In this document: in pieces, positions 29,383 through 39,600 of the stretch
Layout of the letters: each line of letters starts with the position of its first letter
Position numbering within the stretch: position 1 is the first letter of the stretch
DNA from: Commensalibacter melissae
GTDB taxonomy: Bacteria; Pseudomonadota; Alphaproteobacteria; Acetobacterales; Acetobacteraceae
Assembly (NCBI RefSeq): GCF_003691365.1
Contig: NZ_CP033087.1
Location: forward strand, 142,501-202,500
Direction: 5' to 3'
DNA: 60,000 bases
Notes under the pieces: generated by a model
What the model saw: the letters and a program-made list of their open reading frames with translations, nothing else
The model's database searches: none
What the model was told of the DNA's origin: nothing
Made by a program: the position numbers and the translations under genes

Positions 29383-32300
29383 ATGCAGCCTACACGTGTA
29401 CAAGATGCAGCCACATTGAGAAGTGGTGAAGATTCAGTTCCCGTATCTGACGATTCTTCAGTAACTTCTTCCTTAATTTCTTCCTCAAGTTTTGATCATA
29501 CGTCAACGTTTGCCATGCTTCAGCCAATTCCTGGTGCTACAAGCAACTCTATTGAATATGATCCATCTCAGGCGCATCCTGAATGGGGATCGGGTTATGA
29601 ACCTGATCCTAATGGGTTTAATGATAATACATTTGCCTTTAATTTTACATCTTTGACATTTTCCATGACAGATCCTACCGACATGATGAGCACGATTGCA
29701 GCGGCGGCTGGACAAGGCTGGGATTTGTTTGCAAACGCACTTGATCCTGATTCCTCCAGGATTGTTATCAATGATCCGGGTCAAGGTAATGACCTGTTGA
29801 TAGGTGATGGATTGCAACTTGTTGTTGGAGCCACGCTTAGGGATCTATTAAAAAAGAATGGGGTTGATATCACTAATCCCATCGTTAGAAAACTTATAAA
29901 AGAACAGGATTGGGGGCAAAAATTTCTAAGCCAGATTGATAATTTGATCAGTGCCCAGAATGGTCCAGGACACATGATTATCTGGAATAAAACCGGCGTT
30001 ATGGTTAGTGCGGGTGACAACAAGGCAACCATGGAAGTGAGGGCTGGCAACAAACTTTATGTGGGAGACACAAACAGTTCAGGATATGATGCCTTTGGAA
30101 CGGGAAATTTACAGTTAGGTTATAATGAAAAAAGTGCAACGGGTTCCGCATCGCTGATCCTGGATGAAGGGTCATATCTAAGTGTTAATGGATTTTTGGG
30201 TGGAGCGGCGGATAAATCCTATGCAGGTCAATCCATTGGTTCAGGTATGGAAAATCAGAGAACAGGTGCTGTTTCAACCCAAAATCATGTAAAAATGGAT
30301 GTTGATGGAAATTGGGGGCTTGTTGGTGATATTCGACCCGATAAACCAGCCAATTGGACACGTGTAGGCAATAATAACAAGATTAATGTCGGAGGCACGT
30401 TGGGGGTTTATATGTTGGCCTCCATGACAATTGGAAGTGATACAGAGATAAGTGTTGGATCCAATGGTTGGGCCCATACAGGAAGTGGTGTGTTTGTCGG
30501 TTCAGGTGGGTATATGTCCACTGGCTTGGGAAACAGGTTTACCATTGCTGGTGGTATGGGTGCCGGTTATATGGATCTGTCCGCTTCGGGGAAGGCGGCG
30601 CAGCTGATAATTGGTGATGATAATGTCATTCATCTTACCAACAGAAATGCCGGCATATTTGCAGCTGAGGCAGGGGCATCCGTTACAGTGGGGGATAATT
30701 TGACCCTAACAGGGGCTGAAATATCAGTCGGTTATGGTCAAAATAGTATGGACCGAATTATTGATGAGGATTCCAAGTACCGTACTGCCTATATGTCTAT
30801 CGGTAACGATGCCAATATTTCTCTAGGTTATGAAAATTTGTATCCGATGGCCAATGCTCCATCCTTTGCAGAGGATGGTGTGATAAGATTAGATGCCAGT
30901 AATTCACTTTTACAGTTTGGAACAGGACTTGCGCTTGAAGCGAATATAATTTCCCTGGGACATTATTTAAAAGATACTTCCAATTCAAATTTTATAGACA
31001 GTGATGGTAATGCCCTGGCTGAATTCAAGGTCGGTTCAAATAATAGCGTTGTCATTGGCTCAGGGGCAAATATCAGTTTGGGTTCTGGTATTGTTATTAA
31101 TGAAAACCAGGGATATGTCGATTTGCAGGGAGGTGTTCTGAATGCTGGGTACATTCGTATGGGTCGATATTACATTGAAAATCTGGAAGTTCCCATAAAC
31201 GGATCCAGTTATATATACCAGAATAATTCAAGTGCGTCGATTCATATTGGGGACGGTTATCAAGTCAGCTTGACCCAAGATATTACCATTGATGGCAGCT
31301 TTGATCGGTTAAATATTGGTGATAATGTCGGCATTCAAGGAAACGGGATGTATCTTGGTGATTTTAGAGGGATTGGTTCAGAAACCAATCATCCTACATC
31401 AAGATCATTGATTTCTGCCGGAAATCTAACCTCAATGACAATAAGTGGTGACATCAATCTGAATGGTAATGCAAATTCAGTGATGTTGGGGAGCCAATCT
31501 TTATTGGAAACCACTGACGGCAATTTAAATATAGATGGAATAAACCAGCTGTTGACTATAGGAAATGGGGGGATTTTATCCGCTGCAAAAACGCTGCTTC
31601 AGAATGGTAGTAAAAGCATTATTTCTGTTGGCAATGAAGGTAGGATTGTCGCGAGTGCTATCCAGCTAATAGGTAATGGTGAAACGTTCACTATCGGTGA
31701 TAATGCTGGTATTTCTGCAGACCGAATTATTATCGGTTATCGCGGGGGTTCTTTAACGATAGGAAAAAATGTTGATTTTGATGTTCATAATTTTGATGTT
31801 AATGTATCCCGAACGGTAACATTAGGGGATGGAGCTACTGGATATATAGGTGATACAACCACGGTTGATAAAACGGTTTTCAATACGGGTAATGCGAATA
31901 ATCTTGAGTTTGGCAATATATCCCTTGGCGATAATAACAAATTTAATGTTTCAGGATCAATCAAGGGAGCTGGTATAAGCCTGGGTAGCAACACATCGTT
32001 TACAGCTGCAACAAATGCATCGGTTAATTTTGGTAGTGGTAATGTCACGTTATCGGATAAAAATAATAGTTTTAAATTAAATGATAATGTTACTTTTACG
32101 GCTGGAACAGTCACTGCTGATTTGAATACGAACAATTTTATCCTAGGCTCGAATGATTTTTATGATCTAAGAGGTTGGAATTTATCAAATACGTCAGGCC
32201 CTGCCAAAACATTCACTGTCGGGAATGGAGCTACCGGCAATTTTGGTAATGTAAATTTATTGGGTAAAAATGTCACCTTCAATACGGGTAATGCGAATAA

Positions 32301-34986
32301 TCTTGAGTTTGGCAATATATCCCTTGGCGATAATAACAAATTTAATGTTTCAGGATCAATTACAGGAACTGGGATAAGTCTGGGTAGCAATACATCATTT
32401 ACAGCTGTAACGAATGCATCGGTTAACTTAGGTGGTGGCAATGTCACGTTATCAGGTACCGGTAATAATTTTATACTAAATAATAATGTTGCTTTTACGG
32501 CTGGAACAGTCACTGCTGATTTGAATACGAACGACTTCACCCTGGGTTCGAATGATATCTATGATGTGAAAGGATGGAATCTATCGAACTCGTCAAGTCT
32601 TGCAAAAACATTTTCCATTAAGGATGATGCGGCTGGTAATTTTGGTGACGTGAATTTATTGGGAAATATCACGTTCAATACAGGTAATATGAGTAATCTG
32701 ACCTTTGGCAATGTCACGTTATCAGGTAACGGTAATAATTTTATACTAAATAATAATGTTGCTTTTACGGCCGGAACAGTCACTGCTGATTTGAATACGA
32801 ACGACTTCACCCTGGGTTCGAATGATATCTATGATGTGAAAGGATGGAATCTATCGAATTCATCAAGTCTAGCCAAAACATTTGCTGTCGCGGATGGTGC
32901 TACCGGTAATTTTGGTGACGTGAATTTATTGGGAAATATCACGTTCAATACAGGTAATATGAGTAATCTGACCTTTGGCAATGTCACGTTATCAGGTAAC
33001 GGTAATAATTTTATACTAAATAATAATGTTGTTTTTACGGCCGGAACGGTTGCTGCTGATTTGAATACGAACGACTTCACCCTGGGTTCGAATGATATCT
33101 ATGATGTGAAAGGATGGAATCTATCGAATTCATCAAGTCTAGCCAAAACATTTGCTGTCGCGGATGGTGCTACCGGTAATTTTGGTGACGTGAATTTAAC
33201 GGGTATGGTTAACTTTTCTACTGGTTTGGCAAACAATCTTATCTTAGATACAGTGATGTTGAACAAGAATGCATCCATTAATCTGGATGGGACGTATGTC
33301 ACTGTTCATAACCTGGACATGAGTAATGGTGGTGTCGCAAATCTGAATTATAACAGTGCAGAGTCCAATGTTGTTTCTTTATCCAATGTAATATTGAGCG
33401 GTAATGGTCGGATAAAAATCGCGCAAAATTCTGAAGTTGATATTGGTTCTCTAACAATGGACGGTGTAAATCCGGGTGTTATAGAATTGGATAATGATGC
33501 AGTTTTGAATATCCGTTCAATCAATGCCACCAATGTTGGTACAGATATGCCGGCAATCATTATTCATAATGGTGCCCGTGTTATCGTTAATGGTCAACAA
33601 ATAACAAGGTCAAGTTCTTCAAATGATTTGATTGCTGATTTTAATAATGAAGCCAATGGCGTTTACGAATATCATGGTAGCATTGAAGATGTCGATGGTC
33701 ATTTGGTGATCAAGAATTTTAAACTCGATGATCATCTGTTATTTGAAAATGATACTGGGTCATCGGATGTTAACACTTTTTATACATGTTATAAGGACGG
33801 TATTTTATCCATTATTCACAATGATGGAAAAACATCCAAAACTATTGCCTCTTTTCGTTATGATGCAGGGGACAGCAATCAGGCATTGCCTAATGTAAAT
33901 ATTGTTCGGGGTTCTGATGGTAATTCCTATTTTGATATAACAAAATGCTTTCTATTGGGAACAAACATTCTTACATCTAAAGGTGAAAAACCGGTAGAAT
34001 CTCTTTCCGTTGGTGATGAGGTTGTGGCTATTTGTAATAATGGAAGGATAAACCGTAAAATTGTTTGGATTGGTAAAACGGATATTTCCGTGGATCAAGG
34101 TAAAAATAAAAACGATTTGTATCCAGTTTGTATCAAAGCACACGCATTTGGTCTGAATAAACCGCATCGTGATTTATATTTAACCCCTGAACATACCGTG
34201 TATATTGATGGTGGTTTGATTCCTGTCCGTATGTTGGTTAATGGCCGTTCGATTGTTATTGATAAATCCTGGGACAAATTCCAGATTTATCATGTTGAAA
34301 CAGAACAACACTCGATTTTGCTATCAGAAAATCTGATGACTGAATCTTATTTAAATACAGATGATAAGTATCTATTTGATAACGATATTGTTAATTTCGG
34401 TCTGGAGTTTAATGAACATGCAGGTCATAAAAGCTGGGAAAATGACGCAGCTGCACCATTGACTGTTTCCAGAAGCAAGGTTGAACCGATTTGGAATCGT
34501 TTGGATCGCAGGGCAACTCAGCTGGGGTATAAACCTATCATAAAAAGAGCGATAACCCGTAATCCTGATTTATGCCTTATTACTGATAAAGGGAAAAAGA
34601 TTAAGCCTGTTCATTTCAAGGATAATATTTACAGTTTCTTTATTCCTGATGGTACTTATGTTGTAGCCATGAATTCAAAAACATCTTTACCTTCAGATGT
34701 TATTGGACCCTTTATAGATGATAGACGGACACTAGGTGTTTTGGTTTCGAAAATTAGCGTGATTTCTAATAGAACCCTGATCATGTTCCCGACTGATATT
34801 TCGGAACTTTCAGGTTGGCATAGCATTGAGCCCGATAGAACAGATCGTTGGACAATGGGATTGGCGCAATTGCCAATTGAGATAACAAGATTTGGCACTG
34901 GGAAAAAATTGATCCGGGTTGAGCTGACAGATACAGCTTCTTATTTTGTTGAAGATGATATCAATGAAATGATGAAACTGGCATAA
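29383..34986 (+). CDS. Giant repeat protein with C-terminal Hint domain (surface adhesin candidate)
   Basis: 1867 residues. The first ~60 residues are Ser/Thr-rich and carry no recognisable signal peptide. Residues ~100-1480 are glycine/asparagine-rich short strand-turn repeats with recurrent 'IGDxxx/LGxxxxI' spacing, typical of a parallel beta-helix passenger. Residues ~1522-1660 form a Hint domain: it opens with C1522 in TKCFLLGTNILTSKGEKPVE, has SLSVGDEVV, and the TPEH block (T1601-H1604). A ~200-residue tail with VEPIWNRLDRRA and RTLGVLVSKI follows, as is usual in Acetobacteraceae Hint proteins. No Asn is seen for intein-like splicing, so cleavage or ester transfer (Hedgehog-like) is the expected chemistry if active. 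The ATG at 29383 has AAGGA 9 nt upstream; ATG 29374 does not. A heptosyltransferase encoded in the locus is the likely modifier. Confidence 0.85.
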   Translation: MQPTRVQDAATLRSGEDSVPVSDDSSVTSSLISSSSFDHTSTFAMLQPIPGATSNSIEYDPSQAHPEWGSGYEPDPNGFNDNTFAFNFTSLTFSMTDPTDMMSTIAAAAGQGWDLFANALDPDSSRIVINDPGQGNDLLIGDGLQLVVGATLRDLLKKNGVDITNPIVRKLIKEQDWGQKFLSQIDNLISAQNGPGHMIIWNKTGVMVSAGDNKATMEVRAGNKLYVGDTNSSGYDAFGTGNLQLGYNEKSATGSASLILDEGSYLSVNGFLGGAADKSYAGQSIGSGMENQRTGAVSTQNHVKMDVDGNWGLVGDIRPDKPANWTRVGNNNKINVGGTLGVYMLASMTIGSDTEISVGSNGWAHTGSGVFVGSGGYMSTGLGNRFTIAGGMGAGYMDLSASGKAAQLIIGDDNVIHLTNRNAGIFAAEAGASVTVGDNLTLTGAEISVGYGQNSMDRIIDEDSKYRTAYMSIGNDANISLGYENLYPMANAPSFAEDGVIRLDASNSLLQFGTGLALEANIISLGHYLKDTSNSNFIDSDGNALAEFKVGSNNSVVIGSGANISLGSGIVINENQGYVDLQGGVLNAGYIRMGRYYIENLEVPINGSSYIYQNNSSASIHIGDGYQVSLTQDITIDGSFDRLNIGDNVGIQGNGMYLGDFRGIGSETNHPTSRSLISAGNLTSMTISGDINLNGNANSVMLGSQSLLETTDGNLNIDGINQLLTIGNGGILSAAKTLLQNGSKSIISVGNEGRIVASAIQLIGNGETFTIGDNAGISADRIIIGYRGGSLTIGKNVDFDVHNFDVNVSRTVTLGDGATGYIGDTTTVDKTVFNTGNANNLEFGNISLGDNNKFNVSGSIKGAGISLGSNTSFTAATNASVNFGSGNVTLSDKNNSFKLNDNVTFTAGTVTADLNTNNFILGSNDFYDLRGWNLSNTSGPAKTFTVGNGATGNFGNVNLLGKNVTFNTGNANNLEFGNISLGDNNKFNVSGSITGTGISLGSNTSFTAVTNASVNLGGGNVTLSGTGNNFILNNNVAFTAGTVTADLNTNDFTLGSNDIYDVKGWNLSNSSSLAKTFSIKDDAAGNFGDVNLLGNITFNTGNMSNLTFGNVTLSGNGNNFILNNNVAFTAGTVTADLNTNDFTLGSNDIYDVKGWNLSNSSSLAKTFAVADGATGNFGDVNLLGNITFNTGNMSNLTFGNVTLSGNGNNFILNNNVVFTAGTVAADLNTNDFTLGSNDIYDVKGWNLSNSSSLAKTFAVADGATGNFGDVNLTGMVNFSTGLANNLILDTVMLNKNASINLDGTYVTVHNLDMSNGGVANLNYNSAESNVVSLSNVILSGNGRIKIAQNSEVDIGSLTMDGVNPGVIELDNDAVLNIRSINATNVGTDMPAIIIHNGARVIVNGQQITRSSSSNDLIADFNNEANGVYEYHGSIEDVDGHLVIKNFKLDDHLLFENDTGSSDVNTFYTCYKDGILSIIHNDGKTSKTIASFRYDAGDSNQALPNVNIVRGSDGNSYFDITKCFLLGTNILTSKGEKPVESLSVGDEVVAICNNGRINRKIVWIGKTDISVDQGKNKNDLYPVCIKAHAFGLNKPHRDLYLTPEHTVYIDGGLIPVRMLVNGRSIVIDKSWDKFQIYHVETEQHSILLSENLMTESYLNTDDKYLFDNDIVNFGLEFNEHAGHKSWENDAAAPLTVSRSKVEPIWNRLDRRATQLGYKPIIKRAITRNPDLCLITDKGKKIKPVHFKDNIYSFFIPDGTYVVAMNSKTSLPSDVIGPFIDDRRTLGVLVSKISVISNRTLIMFPTDISELSGWHSIEPDRTDRWTMGLAQLPIEITRFGTGKKLIRVELTDTASYFVEDDINEMMKLA
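31881..32675 (+). repeat. Tandem long units (399 and 396 bp) inside the Hint protein gene
   Basis: Two consecutive units beginning with caatacgggtaatgcgaata at 31881 and 32280 are highly similar over their length, with long identical stretches. Each encodes one 132-133 residue block with FNTGNANNLEFGNISLGDNN at its start. They are followed by shorter units derived from the same block. Confidence 0.9.
32461..33198 (+). repeat. Near-identical 270-bp tandem units inside the Hint protein gene
   Basis: The segment starting ggtaataattttatactaaa recurs at 32461, 32731 and 33001, an exact 270-bp period. The last two copies differ at only a few positions until about 33198, where the last copy diverges. 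The short unit equals the preceding 396-bp unit minus an in-frame block of 126 bp (42 codons). The reading frame is preserved throughout. Confidence 0.93.
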
Positions 34987-35024
34987 AGCAATTTGTTGAT
35001 TGTCCAGTTAAATAGGGTTAATAG

Positions 35025-35064
35025 AGCTTTCCTTTTATTATAGCTAAAAGGGAAGCTTTTATTT
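35025..35064 (+). terminator. Terminator or attenuator between the Hint protein and the lipid genes
   Basis: Arms agctttcctttt (35025-35036) and aaaagggaagct (35046-35057) pair over 12 bp with one G-U, followed by tttattt. It ends just before the AAGGGA ribosome-binding site of the next gene, so it would uncouple high expression of the adhesin from lower expression of the biosynthetic genes. Confidence 0.75.
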
Positions 35065-35079
35065 AAGGGAAAAACAGAC

Positions 35080-36555
35080 GTGTTTGATCGCTTCATAGAT
35101 TATGTTGCAAAAGTTGCACCGGATAAAATTGCTATCCGTTCATTCGAAGGCTCAATTACTTTTGCGGCAATGAATAGAGACATAAATCGGCTTGCACATG
35201 CTTTATTGGACGTTATTTATAATAATAGTTCCGAAATTGTGGCTGTTAATTATAAGCAAGTACATATTCACTGGATGCTTTTAATGGCGCTAAGCCGAAT
35301 TGGTGTCGCTTCAGCGTCAGTGTCCAGTAATAGCGAGATTGCTGAAAAGGAGATTGCTATATTGCAGCCTGATGCAATTATTAGCGATACGCTTTTTGAT
35401 ATTGATACGGCAGCTAAAATACACGTGCTTGATTTGAATTGGTATGATCAGGCCATGAAGCGTTTCAAACCTGATCCCATTTATACGCTCTATGAACCGG
35501 ATCGTATTGTACGTGTTTCAATTGCGGCTGGAACGTCTTTCATGCGGCATAGAATTGATTATACAGCCTCAATGATTGAATCATCTGTCATAAGGATGAT
35601 TACCCAGGAAAAAATCAGCTGGTCTCTTATGTCGGAAATTCCGAGATATCCAACATTGCTACCCACATTAGCTTTTGGCAGTTTTCATGGATTTTTATGC
35701 TATCTAAGCATCTGGTCAATCGGCGGGACAATTATTATGGCTGATCGCGAGCAGTATTTTGCCGCTATTGCCATGTTGTCACCTGATTTGATGGTTATTT
35801 CGCCTGCACAGCTTCAATTGATTGCAGAAAATTTGCCAGAAGATATACCCAGACAGGATCATTTAAGATTAATTGTCGTTGCTGGTAATTTTCCTAATGG
35901 TTTACGTCATTTTGTTCAGCAACGTCTGACAAAAAATCTGAATGTTACCTATGCGACAAGTGAGGCAGGGGTTATTGCTTCGATCAATATTGATCAAATC
36001 AACCATGATGACACAGCGGGGTGGATCATGCCATGGATTGATGTGCAGGTTGTTGATGATCAAGACCATCCACTAACATATGGTGAGATAGGTAATATCC
36101 GAATTAAAAGTCCAAATATCGTACAGAAATTTTTCCAAAATGTTCAGGATGCTCATAAACAGTTTAAAAATGGTTGGTTCTATCCCGGCGATTTAGGAAT
36201 ATTGAATGAGGAAGGTCTTTTAAGGCTGATTGGTCGTGTAGATGAACTTTACAATTTTGGAGGTGATAAATTTTACGCTAATAAAATTGACGCAGTCATT
36301 TGCAGTATAGAAGGTATAAAAGATGCGGCTCTGTTTTCCATGCCTGATAACGATGGAATTCAGCAACCCTGGTTAGCTATTGTCCGCGGAGATAATTTTG
36401 ATATTGATCAAATTGCCAGGATATTGGAAAAAGAATTTTATAACCTGCCCGATGTAAGTGTCTTATGGGTTAATTCCATTCCGAGGGATGAAGAGGGACA
36501 TGTGTTGCGCAATCATCTAGAAAAGCTGGCAATGCAATATATTGAAACCATTTAA
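35080..36555 (+). CDS. AMP-binding (acyl-CoA synthetase-like) protein with degraded catalytic sites
   Basis: 491 residues, ANL superfamily by overall pattern: N-terminal AIRSFEGSITFAAMNRDINRLA, A8-type hinge GWFYPGDLGILNEEGLLRLIGRVDELYNFGGDKF (split here over residues ~367-402) and a complete small C-terminal domain. However, the ATP P-loop, normally (S/T)-G-(S/T)-T-G-x-P-K-G, is IAAGTSFMRHRI (148-159) with no Gly-x-Pro-Lys-Gly, and the catalytic A10 lysine is replaced by His474 in PRDEEGHVLRNHL. Adenylation is therefore doubtful; it may be a scaffold, a regulatory partner or a thioester-forming half-enzyme. GTG start with AAGGGA 9 nt upstream. It is 75 bp upstream of the PKS gene. Confidence 0.75.
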   Translation: MFDRFIDYVAKVAPDKIAIRSFEGSITFAAMNRDINRLAHALLDVIYNNSSEIVAVNYKQVHIHWMLLMALSRIGVASASVSSNSEIAEKEIAILQPDAIISDTLFDIDTAAKIHVLDLNWYDQAMKRFKPDPIYTLYEPDRIVRVSIAAGTSFMRHRIDYTASMIESSVIRMITQEKISWSLMSEIPRYPTLLPTLAFGSFHGFLCYLSIWSIGGTIIMADREQYFAAIAMLSPDLMVISPAQLQLIAENLPEDIPRQDHLRLIVVAGNFPNGLRHFVQQRLTKNLNVTYATSEAGVIASINIDQINHDDTAGWIMPWIDVQVVDDQDHPLTYGEIGNIRIKSPNIVQKFFQNVQDAHKQFKNGWFYPGDLGILNEEGLLRLIGRVDELYNFGGDKFYANKIDAVICSIEGIKDAALFSMPDNDGIQQPWLAIVRGDNFDIDQIARILEKEFYNLPDVSVLWVNSIPRDEEGHVLRNHLEKLAMQYIETI

Positions 36556-36630
36556 TAAAAATTCGAGATAGAACATTTTATTAATGAGAAAATATAATAA
36601 ATAATTATAGAAAAAAGAAAGTGTTATTTT

Positions 36631-39600
36631 ATGGGAAGACTAATAAACAAATATAGTAACGAAGAAATTGCAATCGTTGGTATAGGCTGTAGATTCCCAG
36701 GAGATATTTTCAATCTTTCAAGTTTTTGGGAGGCTATTTGTCAGAAAAAAGAAACGGTTAGCCGTATTTTGCCTGATCGTTGGAACTGGCGGACGGCCTA
36801 TGATCAGGATAATTCAGTTATTGCCAAAAGCTTTTTTCTAAATGCCAGTTTTCTGACACAGCCTATAGTTGAATTTGATCCCTTGTTTTTTGGTATGTCT
36901 CCTAAAGAGGCTGTACAATGTGATCCACAACAAAGAATATTACTTGAAGTCGCGTGGGAGGCGTTAGAAGAGGGGGGTCTTGTTCCATCATCCTATGCTG
37001 GACAAAAAGTGGGCGTATTTATAGGTGTCTTTGCGACGGACTGGTTAACGAAACACTCTGTTAGCGAAGCGAAAGAAGGGGAAATAGAAAGAAATTTTCT
37101 TCCTACAACTTTGCCGATTACTATGCTTTCTGCCAGACTTTCTTATTTTTTTGATTTTTGTGGTCCCTCGCTTGTTCTTGATACAGCCTGCTCATCTTCT
37201 TTAACCGCAATTCATCTGGCGTGTCAAAGTCTGAGAAATGGCGATAGTGATATGGCCTTGGCCGGCGGCGTTAATTTGATGATCACGGATCAATCCGGTG
37301 CTATTGTCGCCAAGGCCAATTTCATGGCCGAAGATGGAAAAAGTAAAAGCTTTGATGCTTCTGCTGACGGATATGGCAGGGGAGAGGGTTGTGGTATTGT
37401 TGTTCTTAAACGGCTGAAAGATGCTGTGCGTGATGGAGATAAAATTCATGCAGTCATTAGCGGGGTTGGAATTAACCAGGATGGACATAATGAAGGATTA
37501 ACCGTTCCAAATGCGCGTGCACAGGAAAAACTAATTCATCAAGTTGCTCAACAGGCCAATGTACAATTGGGAGATATCGCTTATGTTGAGGCGCATGGAA
37601 CAGGGACACCTGTGGGAGATCCTTTGGAAGCTCAGGCAATCTCCAATACAATTGGCAAAAGCCGACCGAACGGACAACCTGTTATCATAGGATCTGTAAA
37701 GGCAAATATCGGGCATTTAGAAGCGGCGGCAGGTGTGGCCGGATTGATTAAGGCTTGTTTGTGTGTCAAGCATAGAGCCGTGCCACCACAGGCAAATTTA
37801 AAAGAGCCAAATCCTAATATCCCTTTTGCTGAGATGAATTTACGCCTGATTCAGGATAAAGTTGTTTCATTAAAATCCTTGTCAGATGATTTATATGTTG
37901 CGGTTAATTCCTTTGGTTATGGTGGATCAAACGCAAATGTTATTTTACGGGCTCCTCGTCAAAATGAACAATCATCAGATATCTGTGGCAAAACTGCTTG
38001 TTTACCTTCAAATCGGTATATTTTATCGTTATCAACGAAACAATTGCCGTCTTTAAAATTGATGGCACAAAGTTATTGTGAGTATTTCGAGCAGGGAACC
38101 GATATATCCCTTGCGGATATCTGTTATTCAGTGGGAAAGCATCGTTCATTTTTTCAGAAACATCTGGTTGTTGTTGCAAAAAACAAAGATGAATTTATTC
38201 AAAACCTTCAGGATTTTATACAGGATAAGGTAAATTCGGATGTAATAATTGGTAATCAGCAGGTTAAAACACAAAGCAGGCCTGTTTTTGTTTTTTCTGG
38301 CATGGGTCCACAATGGTGGGGAATGGGAAAATGGCTCTTATCGAGGGGGCCTGCTGAATGTATAACAATCGCTGGGAAATGTGATTCTTATTTTAAGAAA
38401 TTGTCAGGTTGGTCAATTCTTGAAGAGATGCAGAAAATGGAAACCGAATCTCGTATTCATGAAACGGCGGTGGCTCAACCCGCCATTTTTGTAATTCAAG
38501 TTTGTATAGCGACAGCCCTGAAAATTTATGGAATTGAACCATCTGCGATTGTAGGACACAGTGTTGGTGAAATTGCTGCCGCCTATATTTCAGGTGCTTT
38601 AAGTTTGAAGGATGCCGTTACCGTCATTTACCATCGTAGTCAATTGCAACAAAAATTTTCTGGTCAGGGGGCAATGCTGGCCGTCGGTCTGCCACCTTCA
38701 TCGGCGGTCAATTTAATTGAAAAATATGCCGGAGATGTTACGGTCGCCGCGATTAACAGTACGCGTTCTTTTACTCTATCTGGATCAAAAGAAAATCTAG
38801 AAAAAATTGCACTTGAACTTGATAGGCATTCAGAATTCAATCGTTTTCTTAGGGTGGAACTTGCCTATCATAATCCCATCATGGATCAGATCCGGGAAGA
38901 ATTTGAGGCGTCAGTGCAAGATATTTGTCCACAAATGCCTGTAATCCCCTTGTATTCGACGGTTACGGGGCGTATTTGTGATGACACCTTCTTTCATGAT
39001 GAGAATTATTGGTATCGTAATTTACGTCAAACAGTTTTGTTTGCCGAGGCGGTATCCTCTCTTATTCATGATGGACACAATCTATTTTTGGAAATAGGTC
39101 CTCATCCAGTTTTATCTTCTTCTATCAAAGAATGCGCTGCAACATTAAACAGTTCGATTGCTGTTACTTATAGTTTGCACCGTTCTGAACCTGAAGAAAA
39201 AGCCATTATAAAAACGCTTGCCAATCTTTCCGCAATAGGTCTTGATCTTGACTGGGGAAAAATCACGGGTGGAAAACGGGTCGATTTACCTTTTTATCGT
39301 TGGGCACGAGAAAGTTATCTTTTTGAGAGTAAACATTCTAAAGCGACACGGTTGGCGGAACGCGTAAATCCAGTTCTAGGCAATGTTGATTGGGCCGCAT
39401 CACGGGGCTGGTTGTCCGAGATGAATATCAATTTTATGCCATGGTTGCCCGACCATAAGGTTGAAGGGATGATTGTCTTGCCTGGGGCGGCGTATGTTGA
39501 GGCCGCGTTGGCAGCTCATGCCCAACTGGCAATTGATGCACCTAAAGAAATGCAGGAGCCTGCCATTATCGAGGATCTGCAATTAAAAAAGGCAATGATT

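Noticed and set aside
32461-33198. Regular repeats considered as a CRISPR array or an integron array
   Set aside because: The 270-bp period is coding, in frame and has no short repeat-spacer structure.
31785-33302. Series of antisense frames repeating the same hydrophobic pattern opposite the Hint protein repeats
   Set aside because: They repeat with the same period as the sense repeats and are only the reverse reading of Asn/Gly-rich codons.
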